DNA of 64,000 nt from Dyella acidisoli. Lineage in GTDB: Bacteria; Pseudomonadota; Gammaproteobacteria; Xanthomonadales; Rhodanobacteraceae. Below are positions 8,342-15,828 of this stretch, one piece after another. Position numbers and translations under genes: made by a program. The stretch lies in contig NZ_BSOB01000004.1 in NCBI RefSeq assembly GCF_030160295.1, positions 62,001 to 126,000 on the forward strand, read 5' to 3'. The notes beneath the pieces are model-generated. The model had not been told where the DNA came from and searched no databases. It worked only from the letters and a program-made list of their open reading frames with translations. Numbering within the stretch: position 1 is the first letter of the stretch; each line of letters opens with the position of its first letter.

Positions 8342-10639
8342 GTGAAAACCGAGCATGTGATGATGGCGTTGGCGATTGCGGCCGCATTCGCAACGCTGCC
8401 TTCGATTACTCAAGCAGCTTCTTCCAATCCGGCGCTTGCCGGTCTCAATACGACCGAAGCACCGCGTGTTACGCAGGTCGTAGACAACAATGCGGTCTCC
8501 GCATTGGAGCACACGCATCTGGCCGTTGTTGCCAATACAACATCTGCCGGCCGCGTGGACGATGCGTTGCCGATGAACCATATGCAACTGGTTCTTCGGC
8601 CAAGCGCGCAGCGCGCAGCGGCATTGCAAACGTTGATCGCCGCACAGCACGATCCGGCTTCGGCGAAATTCCATCAATGGCTGAGCCCTGAAGAATTTGG
8701 CACCAATTTCGGCGTCGCCGATGCGGATATCGCTGCTGTGAAATCGTGGCTGATGTCACGCGGCTTTACCGTGCATGGTGTCTATCCGAACAAGCTGCAG
8801 ATCGACTTCAGCGGTACGGCGGGCCTGGTTCGCCAGGCATTCCACACGCAAGAGAACCGTTACGTCGTCAACCATGTCACGCATATCGCCAATGCGGGCG
8901 ACATCAGCGTGCCTTCCGCACTGCGCGAGGTGGTGGTGGGCGTAGCGGGCCTCAACGACTTCCGTCCGCAACCCTTGCACGTGGCACCGCAAGTGGCGCA
9001 GTTCGATCGCGGCAAGAGCAACTTCAACATCAAGCAACCGGCTAATTCGTTGGCGGGAACACCAGGCCATTCGGCAGTGAATTTCACAGGTGGCGTGCGC
9101 GGTTTGGTGCCGTTCGACATGCAGACGATCTATAACGTCAGCAGCTTGTATACCAGTGGCTTGACGGGCACGGGTATCAACATTGCAGTGGTCGAAGATG
9201 TGGATATGTACACCCCCGACTGGGCTAATTTCGTCAGTCAGTTCGGCCTTGGCAGTTACGGCGGAACGTTCACGCAATTCCAGCCACAGTTGACGCCCTC
9301 CACCGGCAACTGCACCGACCCGGGCGGCAACTCGCCAGGTGGCGAAAGCATCGAGACGGTGCTGGATTCGGAATACTCAACTGCGATGGCTCCCGGTGCG
9401 AACATTTGGGTGGCTACCTGCAATGACGCCGGCTCGACCAATTTCTTCGGCGGCGTATTCACCGCAGCGTCCAACCTGATCAACAACACCAATCCGGCGG
9501 GACGTCCCAACATCATCAGTGCAAGCTATGGCTACGGCGAAGGCTTTACCGACGCCGCCAGCAAGACCGCGATCGACCTGATGTGGGCGCAAGGCGACGC
9601 CGAAGGTATTTCGGTGTTCGTATCCAGCGGTGATTCCGGTTCCAATCCGAGCTTCAACGGCAGCATCATCAATGGATTTGGCGTCGACGCGAACTCGTTC
9701 GCTACCTCGCCTAACGATACGGGTGTAGGCGGTACGGATACTGCAGACGTGCTCGACGGCACCACCAGCAAGTACTTCAACAGCACGCTCAATGCGCAGT
9801 ACGGCTCTGCGAAATCGTATGTGCCGGAGCTCACCTGGAATCAGTCGTGCGGCAATACGCTGGCAGCGAACAAGCTGGCGCACGTGTCCGCGTTGCAGTT
9901 CTGCAAGAACGCGCTGATCTACGATCCGTACGGCTTTTACGTGACGTCCGAGAGCGGTAGTGGCGGTCCATCGTCGGTCGATTACAAGCCGTCATGGCAG
10001 CGCATCGTGCGTGGCGCGGCGAAGGACCAGTCGCGCGATCTGCCGGATGTGTCGTTGTTCGGCGGTTCTTATGGCGGGTATTCGTGGGTGATTTTGTGCA
10101 CCGGTTTTTATCCTTGCACACCCAACTTCACTTCACCGGTGGAACTGGTGGGTGGCACGTCGCTGTCGGCACCGATGTTTGCGGGCATCCAGGCACTGAT
10201 CGATCAAGGCTTGCATAACGACGGCCTGCCAGCGAACCAGGGCAATGCCGCACCAACCTTGTACGAACTGGCCAGAAATGAATACGGCGGCCCGACCGGG
10301 AAGACGCCTGGTACGTTGGCAAAGTGCAACTCCAGCAACGGCACCAGCGGTACCGGCAGTTGCGTGTTCCACAACATCACCACGGGCGGTAATTCCACGC
10401 AGTGCGTGCAGCTCCAAGGGCAAACCACGCCCGATTGCTATTTCTATGGCACCAGTCAGAACTTCCTGCAGTTCTATGGACCGACGCAGCTGGGTCTCAC
10501 TTCTACTAGCTCCTCGACGTACAACAGCAACACTGCAGCCTATGCCGCACAACCCGGCTGGAGCTTCGCGAACGGGTTGGGTACGGTGAATGCGTACAAT
10601 CTGCTGAGTGCATGGAGGGCATTCGTGAACGCGCCGTAA
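8342..10639 (+). CDS. Exported S53 (sedolisin/kumamolisin) serine-carboxyl peptidase
   Basis: A 765-residue secreted acid peptidase precursor. A signal peptide of about 25 residues ends near TQA-AS. The pro-kumamolisin activation domain spans roughly 60-210 (containing HQWLSPEEFG), and the catalytic domain 255-765. The S53 catalytic set is complete: Glu338 and Asp342 (spacing four), oxyanion Asp431 in SSGDSGS, and Ser607 in GGTSLSAPMF. Cysteines at 324/360 and elsewhere suggest disulfides. The start is the GTG at 8342, seven bases after AAGGAG; no ATG fits. A strong terminator follows. Probably a nutrient-scavenging protease of acidic habitats (inference). It stands alone. Confidence 0.93.
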   Translation: MKTEHVMMALAIAAAFATLPSITQAASSNPALAGLNTTEAPRVTQVVDNNAVSALEHTHLAVVANTTSAGRVDDALPMNHMQLVLRPSAQRAAALQTLIAAQHDPASAKFHQWLSPEEFGTNFGVADADIAAVKSWLMSRGFTVHGVYPNKLQIDFSGTAGLVRQAFHTQENRYVVNHVTHIANAGDISVPSALREVVVGVAGLNDFRPQPLHVAPQVAQFDRGKSNFNIKQPANSLAGTPGHSAVNFTGGVRGLVPFDMQTIYNVSSLYTSGLTGTGINIAVVEDVDMYTPDWANFVSQFGLGSYGGTFTQFQPQLTPSTGNCTDPGGNSPGGESIETVLDSEYSTAMAPGANIWVATCNDAGSTNFFGGVFTAASNLINNTNPAGRPNIISASYGYGEGFTDAASKTAIDLMWAQGDAEGISVFVSSGDSGSNPSFNGSIINGFGVDANSFATSPNDTGVGGTDTADVLDGTTSKYFNSTLNAQYGSAKSYVPELTWNQSCGNTLAANKLAHVSALQFCKNALIYDPYGFYVTSESGSGGPSSVDYKPSWQRIVRGAAKDQSRDLPDVSLFGGSYGGYSWVILCTGFYPCTPNFTSPVELVGGTSLSAPMFAGIQALIDQGLHNDGLPANQGNAAPTLYELARNEYGGPTGKTPGTLAKCNSSNGTSGTGSCVFHNITTGGNSTQCVQLQGQTTPDCYFYGTSQNFLQFYGPTQLGLTSTSSSTYNSNTAAYAAQPGWSFANGLGTVNAYNLLSAWRAFVNAP

Positions 10640-10660
10640 TCCATCTAGACATGAATGCGC

Positions 10661-10692
10661 AAACCCTGGCGGCACAGCCGCCAGGGTTTTTT
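10661..10692 (+). terminator. Rho-independent terminator of the S53 peptidase gene
   Basis: A GC-rich stem AAACCCTGGCGGC / GCCGCCAGGGTTT with loop ACA, directly followed by a run of T, about 20 bases past the stop codon. Confidence 0.88.
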
Positions 10693-10713
10693 GCATCGAT
10701 GCGTATGCTGCAG

Positions 10714-11424
10714 TTATGCCGGATAGTCGAGCTTCGGATACCAATCCGTTCCGCGCCCTTCCGGCGTCATGTCGAGCAAGGTCCAGATCGGCATGGGATC
10801 GGGCGCGCCACGCGGATCCTGGCCGGGATCGGAGGTTTCGAAACCCATTTCAGCGGCCCAGAACAGGCGGATGATGCCGTCGCGGCGAGTGAACACGTTT
10901 ATTTCCGGGATGTCGCTGCCGTCCGGCGCAATGGCGTGATAGTCGCGGCTGAAGTTGCCGTTGAGATCGGAATACAGCTTCAGGTCGCGCCAGCCACGCT
11001 CGCGTTTGAACGCCAGTAGCTTCTGGAGCGGCGCGCGCGCGATCACGGCCAGTGCAACGCGCTGCTGTATGTCACGTGCTTCACCTTCCCATGCGCTGAG
11101 CAGCGACGTGCACATAGGGCACGGGCGCTCCCTCTGCGGACCGTACATGTAGCTGTAGACGACCAGCGTTTGCTTGTCGCCGAACAGGCCTGCGAAATCG
11201 AGGGGTCCGTTTTCCCCTTCGAAACGGTAATCGCCGATGACTTCGCCACCGGGCGGCAATGCGCGCCGCATCGCTGCAACACGTTCGATATGACGGCGTA
11301 ATTCGATTTCCTCGCGCAGCAGTTCGTTGCGCGCGTGGCGGTACTCGTCACTTTCGTTCGGCTGGGTGGCGGCGTTGCGCTTCACCAGTTCGACGGCGGG
11401 GACGAGGGTGGGGTTCTGCGTCAT
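10714..11424 (-). CDS. DUF899 family thioredoxin-like protein
   Basis: A 236-residue cytoplasmic protein of the DUF899 family, which has a thioredoxin-like fold and no established reaction. Visible features are the basic N-terminal helix (EYRHARNELLREEIELRRHI), the FAGLFGDKQTLVVYSYMYGP core, and a CPMC motif in the family's CPMCTSLLSAW stretch, which resembles a redox-active CxxC. I start at the ATG at 11424; the frame remains open to 11694 only because it runs through an extragenic repeat. It is divergent from the PadR-ferric reductase pair. Function beyond a possible redox role is unknown. Confidence 0.85.
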   Translation of the reverse strand: MTQNPTLVPAVELVKRNAATQPNESDEYRHARNELLREEIELRRHIERVAAMRRALPPGGEVIGDYRFEGENGPLDFAGLFGDKQTLVVYSYMYGPQRERPCPMCTSLLSAWEGEARDIQQRVALAVIARAPLQKLLAFKRERGWRDLKLYSDLNGNFSRDYHAIAPDGSDIPEINVFTRRDGIIRLFWAAEMGFETSDPGQDPRGAPDPMPIWTLLDMTPEGRGTDWYPKLDYPA

Positions 11425-11530
11425 GGTTGCGTTCCTCTGGAGGGGGGCCCTATAGGGGTGACGAACAAGATGGAAGGAAATCGACGTAGATCTTCCCCTC
11501 CCCTCAAAACTTGCGAAGAAACCTCGACTC

Positions 11531-11610
11531 GTCGTCCCGGCGAAGGCCGGGACCCAGGGACGTTGCTTTGACATCAAGACACTGGGCCCCGCCCTTCGCC
11601 GGGGCGACGG
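11531..11610. repeat. Inverted repeat, variant of the intergenic TCCCGGCGAAGGCCGGGA family
   Basis: Left arm GTCGTCCCGGCGAAGGCCGG and right arm GGGCCCCGCCCTTCGCCGGGGCGAC, each with an internal small palindrome, flank about 30 bases. The architecture matches the copies at 19991-20070 and 46710-46816, although the sequence differs. It lies between the divergent DUF899 and PadR genes. Confidence 0.6.
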
Positions 11611-11660
11611 CTCAGGATTTTCAAGGATGGAACGCCATTTTCCGACCCTGACTTGCACTT

Positions 11661-11716
11661 CGATACAATTTCGATATATCGTTTCGACCGTCATTTAGAT
11701 ATATCGGAGTTATATC
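11661..11716 (+). promoter_or_regulatory. Probable PadR/NfeR operator cluster
   Basis: Immediately upstream of the PadR start codon is an AT-rich block with repeated dyads unlike the surrounding DNA: TCGATATATCGT (palindromic core CGATATATCG at 11672-11681), GATATATC at 11698-11705 and GTTATATC at 11709-11716, plus CGATAC at 11661. PadR family regulators bind such TATA-rich dyads and usually autoregulate, so this is probably the regulator's own operator. Binding is inferred. Confidence 0.55.
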
Positions 11717-12400
11717 ATGCGCGGACATTTCCTGTTTCATCGCTTCATGCATCGCCATCATGACGGTGGCTGTGGAGGCTGGCGTGAAGCCGGCGGGTAC
11801 GACTACGAGGAGTACGCCTTCCATGGACGGCGCGGCCGGCATGGTGGGTTCGGGCATCACGGTGATTTCGGCGACTTGGGCGATCTGCAAGGCGGCGGCC
11901 GACGCGGCGGCGGACGCATGCTGGGTCACGGCGATCTGAAGCTGTTGTTGCTGGCGCTGATCGAGCAGCAGCCGCGCCACGGCTACGAGCTGATCCGCAC
12001 CATCGAGGAAATGTTCCTCGGCCAATACTCGCCCAGCCCGGGCGCCATCTATCCGACGCTGACCATGCTGGAAGAGCTCGGCCATGCCTCGGTGGAGAAC
12101 GAGCAAGGCGGACGCAAGCTGTATGCGATCACTGCCGAGGGCCGCGCGTATCTGGACGCCAATCGCGCGACGGTCGAAGCGATCATCGAACGCACACGCG
12201 AAAGTGCACGCATGTTCGCCAAGCTGTCGGTGCCGATGACGGTGCGCAAGGCGATGCATGCACTCAAACACGCCGTGTTGATGCGCGGTGGCGATTGGAA
12301 GGCCGAGGCACAACGCGTAGCCGCGATTCTGGAGCGTGCCGCAACCGAAATTGCATCCGGTCACAAGGACAAAGACAAAAGCGAGGACAGCGACAAGTGA
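11717..12400 (+). CDS. nfeR: PadR family regulator with His-rich metal-binding N-terminus (NfeR/YqjI-like)
   Basis: A 227-residue regulator. Residues 1-66 are unusually rich in His and Gly (nine His within the first 50 residues, plus Cys19), followed by a PadR winged helix at about 68-150 (MLGHGDLKLLLLALI, PRHGYELIRTI, GAIYPTL). E. coli YqjI (NfeR) has the same layout: its N-terminal metal region senses nickel, and it represses itself and the neighbouring ferric reductase gene yqjH. Here the next gene is also a siderophore-interacting protein, overlapping by four bases, which supports the assignment. TATA-rich dyads lie just upstream. Metal specificity is inferred. Confidence 0.83.
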   Translation: MRGHFLFHRFMHRHHDGGCGGWREAGGYDYEEYAFHGRRGRHGGFGHHGDFGDLGDLQGGGRRGGGRMLGHGDLKLLLLALIEQQPRHGYELIRTIEEMFLGQYSPSPGAIYPTLTMLEELGHASVENEQGGRKLYAITAEGRAYLDANRATVEAIIERTRESARMFAKLSVPMTVRKAMHALKHAVLMRGGDWKAEAQRVAAILERAATEIASGHKDKDKSEDSDK

Positions 12401-13194
12401 CGCGGCACGAACATCGCATGGTGCGGCATCAGCTGGCGATGCGCACGCTGGAAGTGTTGAGTTCGAAACGCATGACGCCGCACATGCAGCGCATCACCTT
12501 GAAGGGCGAGCAGTTGCACGGCTTTGTCAGCGCCTCGCCCGACGACCACGTGAAGCTGCTGTTTCCCAATGCGGATGGCGAACTGGTGTTTCCCGCACTG
12601 GGGCCGAACGGTCCGGAATTTCCGCCCGGCTCCAAACCTTCGCCTATGCGCGACTACACGCCGCGCGAACACGATGCCATGCGCAATGAGTTGATCATCG
12701 ACTTCGTGCTGCACGGCGATGGGCCGGCATCGACGTGGGCCGAACAGGCCAAGCCTGGACATCGCATCGGCGTGGGCGGGCCGCGCGGCTCTTTTCTGAT
12801 CGCCGACGATTTCGATCGCTACATGTTGATTGGCGACGAAACCGCCCTGCCCGCCATCGGCCGCCGATTGGATGAAATGCCAGCCGGTGCGCATGTGGTG
12901 GTACTGGTGGAAATTCCCGAGCGAGCGGATCGTCAGCCACTGGGTTCGCAAGCGGCATTCGAAGTGACGTGGCTGGAACGCAACGGTATCGAAGCTGCCA
13001 GCAGCGATTTGCTGGAAAGCGCATTACGTGAATTGCCGAAGTTGCCGGGCGATACGTTCTATTGGATTGCGGCGGAATCGCGTCGCGTGCGAACGATGCG
13101 GCGTTTTCTGGCAGAGGACCGTGGCGTGCCGAAGGAGTGGATTCGCGCGACGGGATATTGGAAGGCGGATGGGAGTGAGGAAGATGAGGATTGA
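12397..13194 (+). CDS. nfeF: Siderophore-interacting ferric reductase (NfeF/YqjH/ViuB-like)
   Basis: A 265-residue flavin-dependent ferric-siderophore reductase of the SIP family. The N-terminal FAD-binding barrel (about 15-130) includes RDYTPRE, the family's flavin-contacting motif RxYTxR, and the C-terminal NAD(P)H domain (135-260) contains GPRGSF, LIGDETALPAI and a terminal region with YWKADG (family Y/W-rich end). I start at GTG 12397, preceded by GAGGA and overlapping the PadR stop as GTGA; an ATG at 12418 is an alternative. Translational coupling with the regulator implies one operon. It would release iron from internalised siderophores, or counter nickel-induced iron disturbance as in E. 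coli. Confidence 0.87.
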   Translation: MTRHEHRMVRHQLAMRTLEVLSSKRMTPHMQRITLKGEQLHGFVSASPDDHVKLLFPNADGELVFPALGPNGPEFPPGSKPSPMRDYTPREHDAMRNELIIDFVLHGDGPASTWAEQAKPGHRIGVGGPRGSFLIADDFDRYMLIGDETALPAIGRRLDEMPAGAHVVVLVEIPERADRQPLGSQAAFEVTWLERNGIEAASSDLLESALRELPKLPGDTFYWIAAESRRVRTMRRFLAEDRGVPKEWIRATGYWKADGSEEDED

Positions 13195-13208
13195 CGCCAG
13201 CATCAGCC

Positions 13209-13233
13209 CCCTCTCCCCCTCCGGGGAGAGAGG
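13209..13233. repeat. CCTCTCCCC hairpin repeat
   Basis: A perfect-looking hairpin of CCTCTCCCC and GGGGAGAGAGG type between the convergent ferric reductase and S9 peptidase genes. Related CT-rich hairpins occur at 17967, 19916, 31195, 35624 and 39325. It may serve as a terminator. Confidence 0.5.
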
Positions 13234-13250
13234 ACCGTTTACGGCAAGCT

Positions 13251-15677
13251 TTAACGCACCGGCTTCACCCACGTATCGAACAACTCGTAAATCCGCCGAT
13301 ACTCGTCATACCACGCATCGGCATGCTCGAATTCATGCCGTTCCAACGGATACAGCGAGATCCAGAAATTCTTTTTGTGCAGTTCGACGAAGCGCTGATA
13401 CAGGCGAACGGAGTCGCTGGCCAGCACGTTGTCGTCGATCAGGCCGTGGTTGATCAACAGTGGATCGCGCAGGTTTTCCGCATACGTCATCGGCGAGCTG
13501 ATCTTGTAAGCCTCCGGATCGACCTGCGGCGTGTTGAGAATGCCGGAGGTGTACTGCGCGTTATAGGTCACCCAGTCGGACGGCGGACGCTGTGCTGCAC
13601 CGGCAGCGAATTCGCCGGGTGCGCGCAGTAGCGCAATTTCGGTCATGAAGCCGCCATAGCTGCCACCGCAGATACCTACACGCTTGGGATCGACGCCATG
13701 GTTCTTCACCAGCCATGCCTTGCCGTCGAGCAGGTCTTCCAGTTCCGGGTGGCCCATCTGGCGATAGATCGCGGTGCGCCATGCACTGCCGTAGCCTTGG
13801 GAGGCGCGGTAATCCATGTCCAACACCACATAGCCTTCCTGCACCAGCATATTGTTGAACAGCTGTTCGTGCTGGTAGTACGTTGCGCCCTGCTTCACGT
13901 CCTGCAGATAGCCGGCGCCATGTACGAACAGCACGGCTGGGCGTGACGCCAACGCATTGGTTTCATCAGCCGGTCCGTAATACTTCGCATAGATCACACC
14001 GGCACCGTGCGTGGACGGCACTTCCACGATCTTCGGCTCGATCCACTGATGCGAGGAGAAGCCGGATTTCATGGTGTTGGTGAGTTCTCGCGGCGTGCCG
14101 CCTTCCGCGTTTTGCACAGCAAGTTGCGGCAACACGTAGGCGGACGAATGCAACACTGCCAGCTGCTTGTCGTCTGACGAGAGTGCGAACTGTTCCATGC
14201 CGCCGTACTGAGTAACGCGGTTGAGTTCGCCACCGCTCGTCGGCACGCGATAGACGTCGTAGCTGTAAGGCGCGGTCTTGTTCGCACTCAGGTAGAACCA
14301 TTTGCCGTCATTGGACAGTTGCGGCTGGCTGACTTCGAACTTGCCGGAAGTCAGCGCCTTGGCAGCGCCGTCCACGGGTTTTGCGTAAAGCTGCGAATAG
14401 CCGCTTTCTTCGCTGAGGTACCACAGCGTGCGGTTGTCCTTGAGCCAGCCGAAATCATTGAAAGCCCAGTTGATCCATGCATCGTTGTGCAAGCGGTGTT
14501 GCGGCACCAGCGCGTGATGCGCGAAGTCGATGCTGGCGATCCAGCGATCTTTGTTGTCGATGGAAAGGAATGCCAGCGCTGCGTTGCGGCCGTCGTCGCT
14601 CCACACGATGCCGGCACTGTCGCTGTCCATGCTGTACAGGGTGACCGGCCGCACGTCCGGCGCCTTCAGTGCCTTGGCGTCATCGTCCTTGCCGGCTTTC
14701 TGCAGTTCGGCAACGGTTTTGGCGCGAATCGCCTTCAGCGGATCGTCCTTGATGCCGGGCAGGTTGTCGGTCGAGAGCGGGTAGGACTTGTGCGCGGCAA
14801 GATCGAGCAACAGCACCGATTGCGGCGCAGGATCATTGCGGCCGACATACGTGCGCGCCGCTTCGGTTTCGGTGAAGCCGGAATCGGTGACGTAGTGGAT
14901 GACGTCGGGCGCCTTGCCGTCGTCGTGATGCGCAGGCTGTGTCACCACCAGCATCCAGTGGCCGTCGGGCGAAAGTTCGGTGTCGGCTAGCTGCTGCTTG
15001 TCGCCGAGATAGAAAGGCTGCGGTGCGCGCGAGGCGTCGGCCACAGCCAGTTCCTGTTCGTTGGCGTGCAGCGCATCCTTGTCCGCCTTGTCTTCGCGCA
15101 GCGATTTGAACAAATCGAGCTGCTGCTGGCCGAGCGCATCCGGCTTCTTGGCCTGCGGATCGTCGGCGAATTTCAGCACGGCAGCCGGTGACGTGACGCC
15201 GCTAGCGATGTCGTAGACATACCAGGTGTTGCTTTCGCGAAATTGCAGCGCGCGACCATCGGCCGAGAAACGCGGCGACGATTCCGGCAATGCACTGCGC
15301 GTGACTTGCGTGCGCCGACCGCTGCTCAACTCCACCAGGAACACGTCGCCATGGAAGATATACGCTGCATAGCGATGGGCACGGTCGTAGATGGCAGGGC
15401 CTTCTGCCCGCGCAGTGGCGGCGGCGTCCAGCTTGGTGCTCGTTCCGCTGGCGGGATCGATGCGATACAGATCGCGCACCGGGCTGCTGTCACGCTTGAG
15501 CCGGTAATACAGGCTGCGGCCGTCCACGCTCCAGTACGGATTTTCCACCGCGTGGCCCATCCAGTCCGGGTTGGCCATGATGGTTTCCAGATCGAGCTTT
15601 TGCGCGCTCGATGGGGCTTCTGCTGCCACAGGCAGTACGGTGAATGCGATGAGGCCGGCGAGCAGCAGTCGGCGCAT
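13251..15677 (-). CDS. Exported S9 family prolyl oligopeptidase (DPP IV-like)
   Basis: An 808-residue exported serine peptidase. A signal peptide (MRRLLLAGLIAFTVLPVAAEA) is followed by a beta-propeller region with WD40-like repeats (approximately 40-560) and an alpha/beta-hydrolase domain. The catalytic Ser is at about 673 in GGSYGG, Asp at about 748-749 in GLIDDNV and His at about 781 in ERHEFEH. The propeller repeats include SPDGHWMLVVTQ. The ATG at 15677 follows a GGAG site; the upstream 26 codons of open frame lack support. It is divergent from a second S9 peptidase 151 bases away. It probably trims oligopeptides, some after proline, in the periplasm. Confidence 0.9.
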   Translation of the reverse strand: MRRLLLAGLIAFTVLPVAAEAPSSAQKLDLETIMANPDWMGHAVENPYWSVDGRSLYYRLKRDSSPVRDLYRIDPASGTSTKLDAAATARAEGPAIYDRAHRYAAYIFHGDVFLVELSSGRRTQVTRSALPESSPRFSADGRALQFRESNTWYVYDIASGVTSPAAVLKFADDPQAKKPDALGQQQLDLFKSLREDKADKDALHANEQELAVADASRAPQPFYLGDKQQLADTELSPDGHWMLVVTQPAHHDDGKAPDVIHYVTDSGFTETEAARTYVGRNDPAPQSVLLLDLAAHKSYPLSTDNLPGIKDDPLKAIRAKTVAELQKAGKDDDAKALKAPDVRPVTLYSMDSDSAGIVWSDDGRNAALAFLSIDNKDRWIASIDFAHHALVPQHRLHNDAWINWAFNDFGWLKDNRTLWYLSEESGYSQLYAKPVDGAAKALTSGKFEVSQPQLSNDGKWFYLSANKTAPYSYDVYRVPTSGGELNRVTQYGGMEQFALSSDDKQLAVLHSSAYVLPQLAVQNAEGGTPRELTNTMKSGFSSHQWIEPKIVEVPSTHGAGVIYAKYYGPADETNALASRPAVLFVHGAGYLQDVKQGATYYQHEQLFNNMLVQEGYVVLDMDYRASQGYGSAWRTAIYRQMGHPELEDLLDGKAWLVKNHGVDPKRVGICGGSYGGFMTEIALLRAPGEFAAGAAQRPPSDWVTYNAQYTSGILNTPQVDPEAYKISSPMTYAENLRDPLLINHGLIDDNVLASDSVRLYQRFVELHKKNFWISLYPLERHEFEHADAWYDEYRRIYELFDTWVKPVR

Positions 15678-15828
15678 GGGAGAGCTCCGGAGGTCGAAAA
15701 TCGGCCAGCATAGCCAAGCGTCGGCGGGAGACAAGCGCCAAGGGTCCCGTTCCACGGGCCGGGAGCCGGATATAGTCTGAGCGGTCGGCCTTATCTAACG
15801 TCATTTCCAACGTCAAAAGGATTTCGGC

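Noticed and set aside
8067-8345. A 92-codon open frame upstream of the S53 peptidase
   Set aside because: It overlaps the peptidase start and its ribosome site, has no recognisable domain and a mixed, cysteine-poor composition typical of chance frames.
11425-11694. An N-terminal extension of the DUF899 protein
   Set aside because: It reads through a palindromic intergenic repeat and over the PadR operator side; no family homology.
12545-12560. A CCACGTGAAG sequence in the ferric reductase gene as a third parS
   Set aside because: The flanking bases needed for parS (TGTT and AACA) are missing; it is only a shared CACGTG core.
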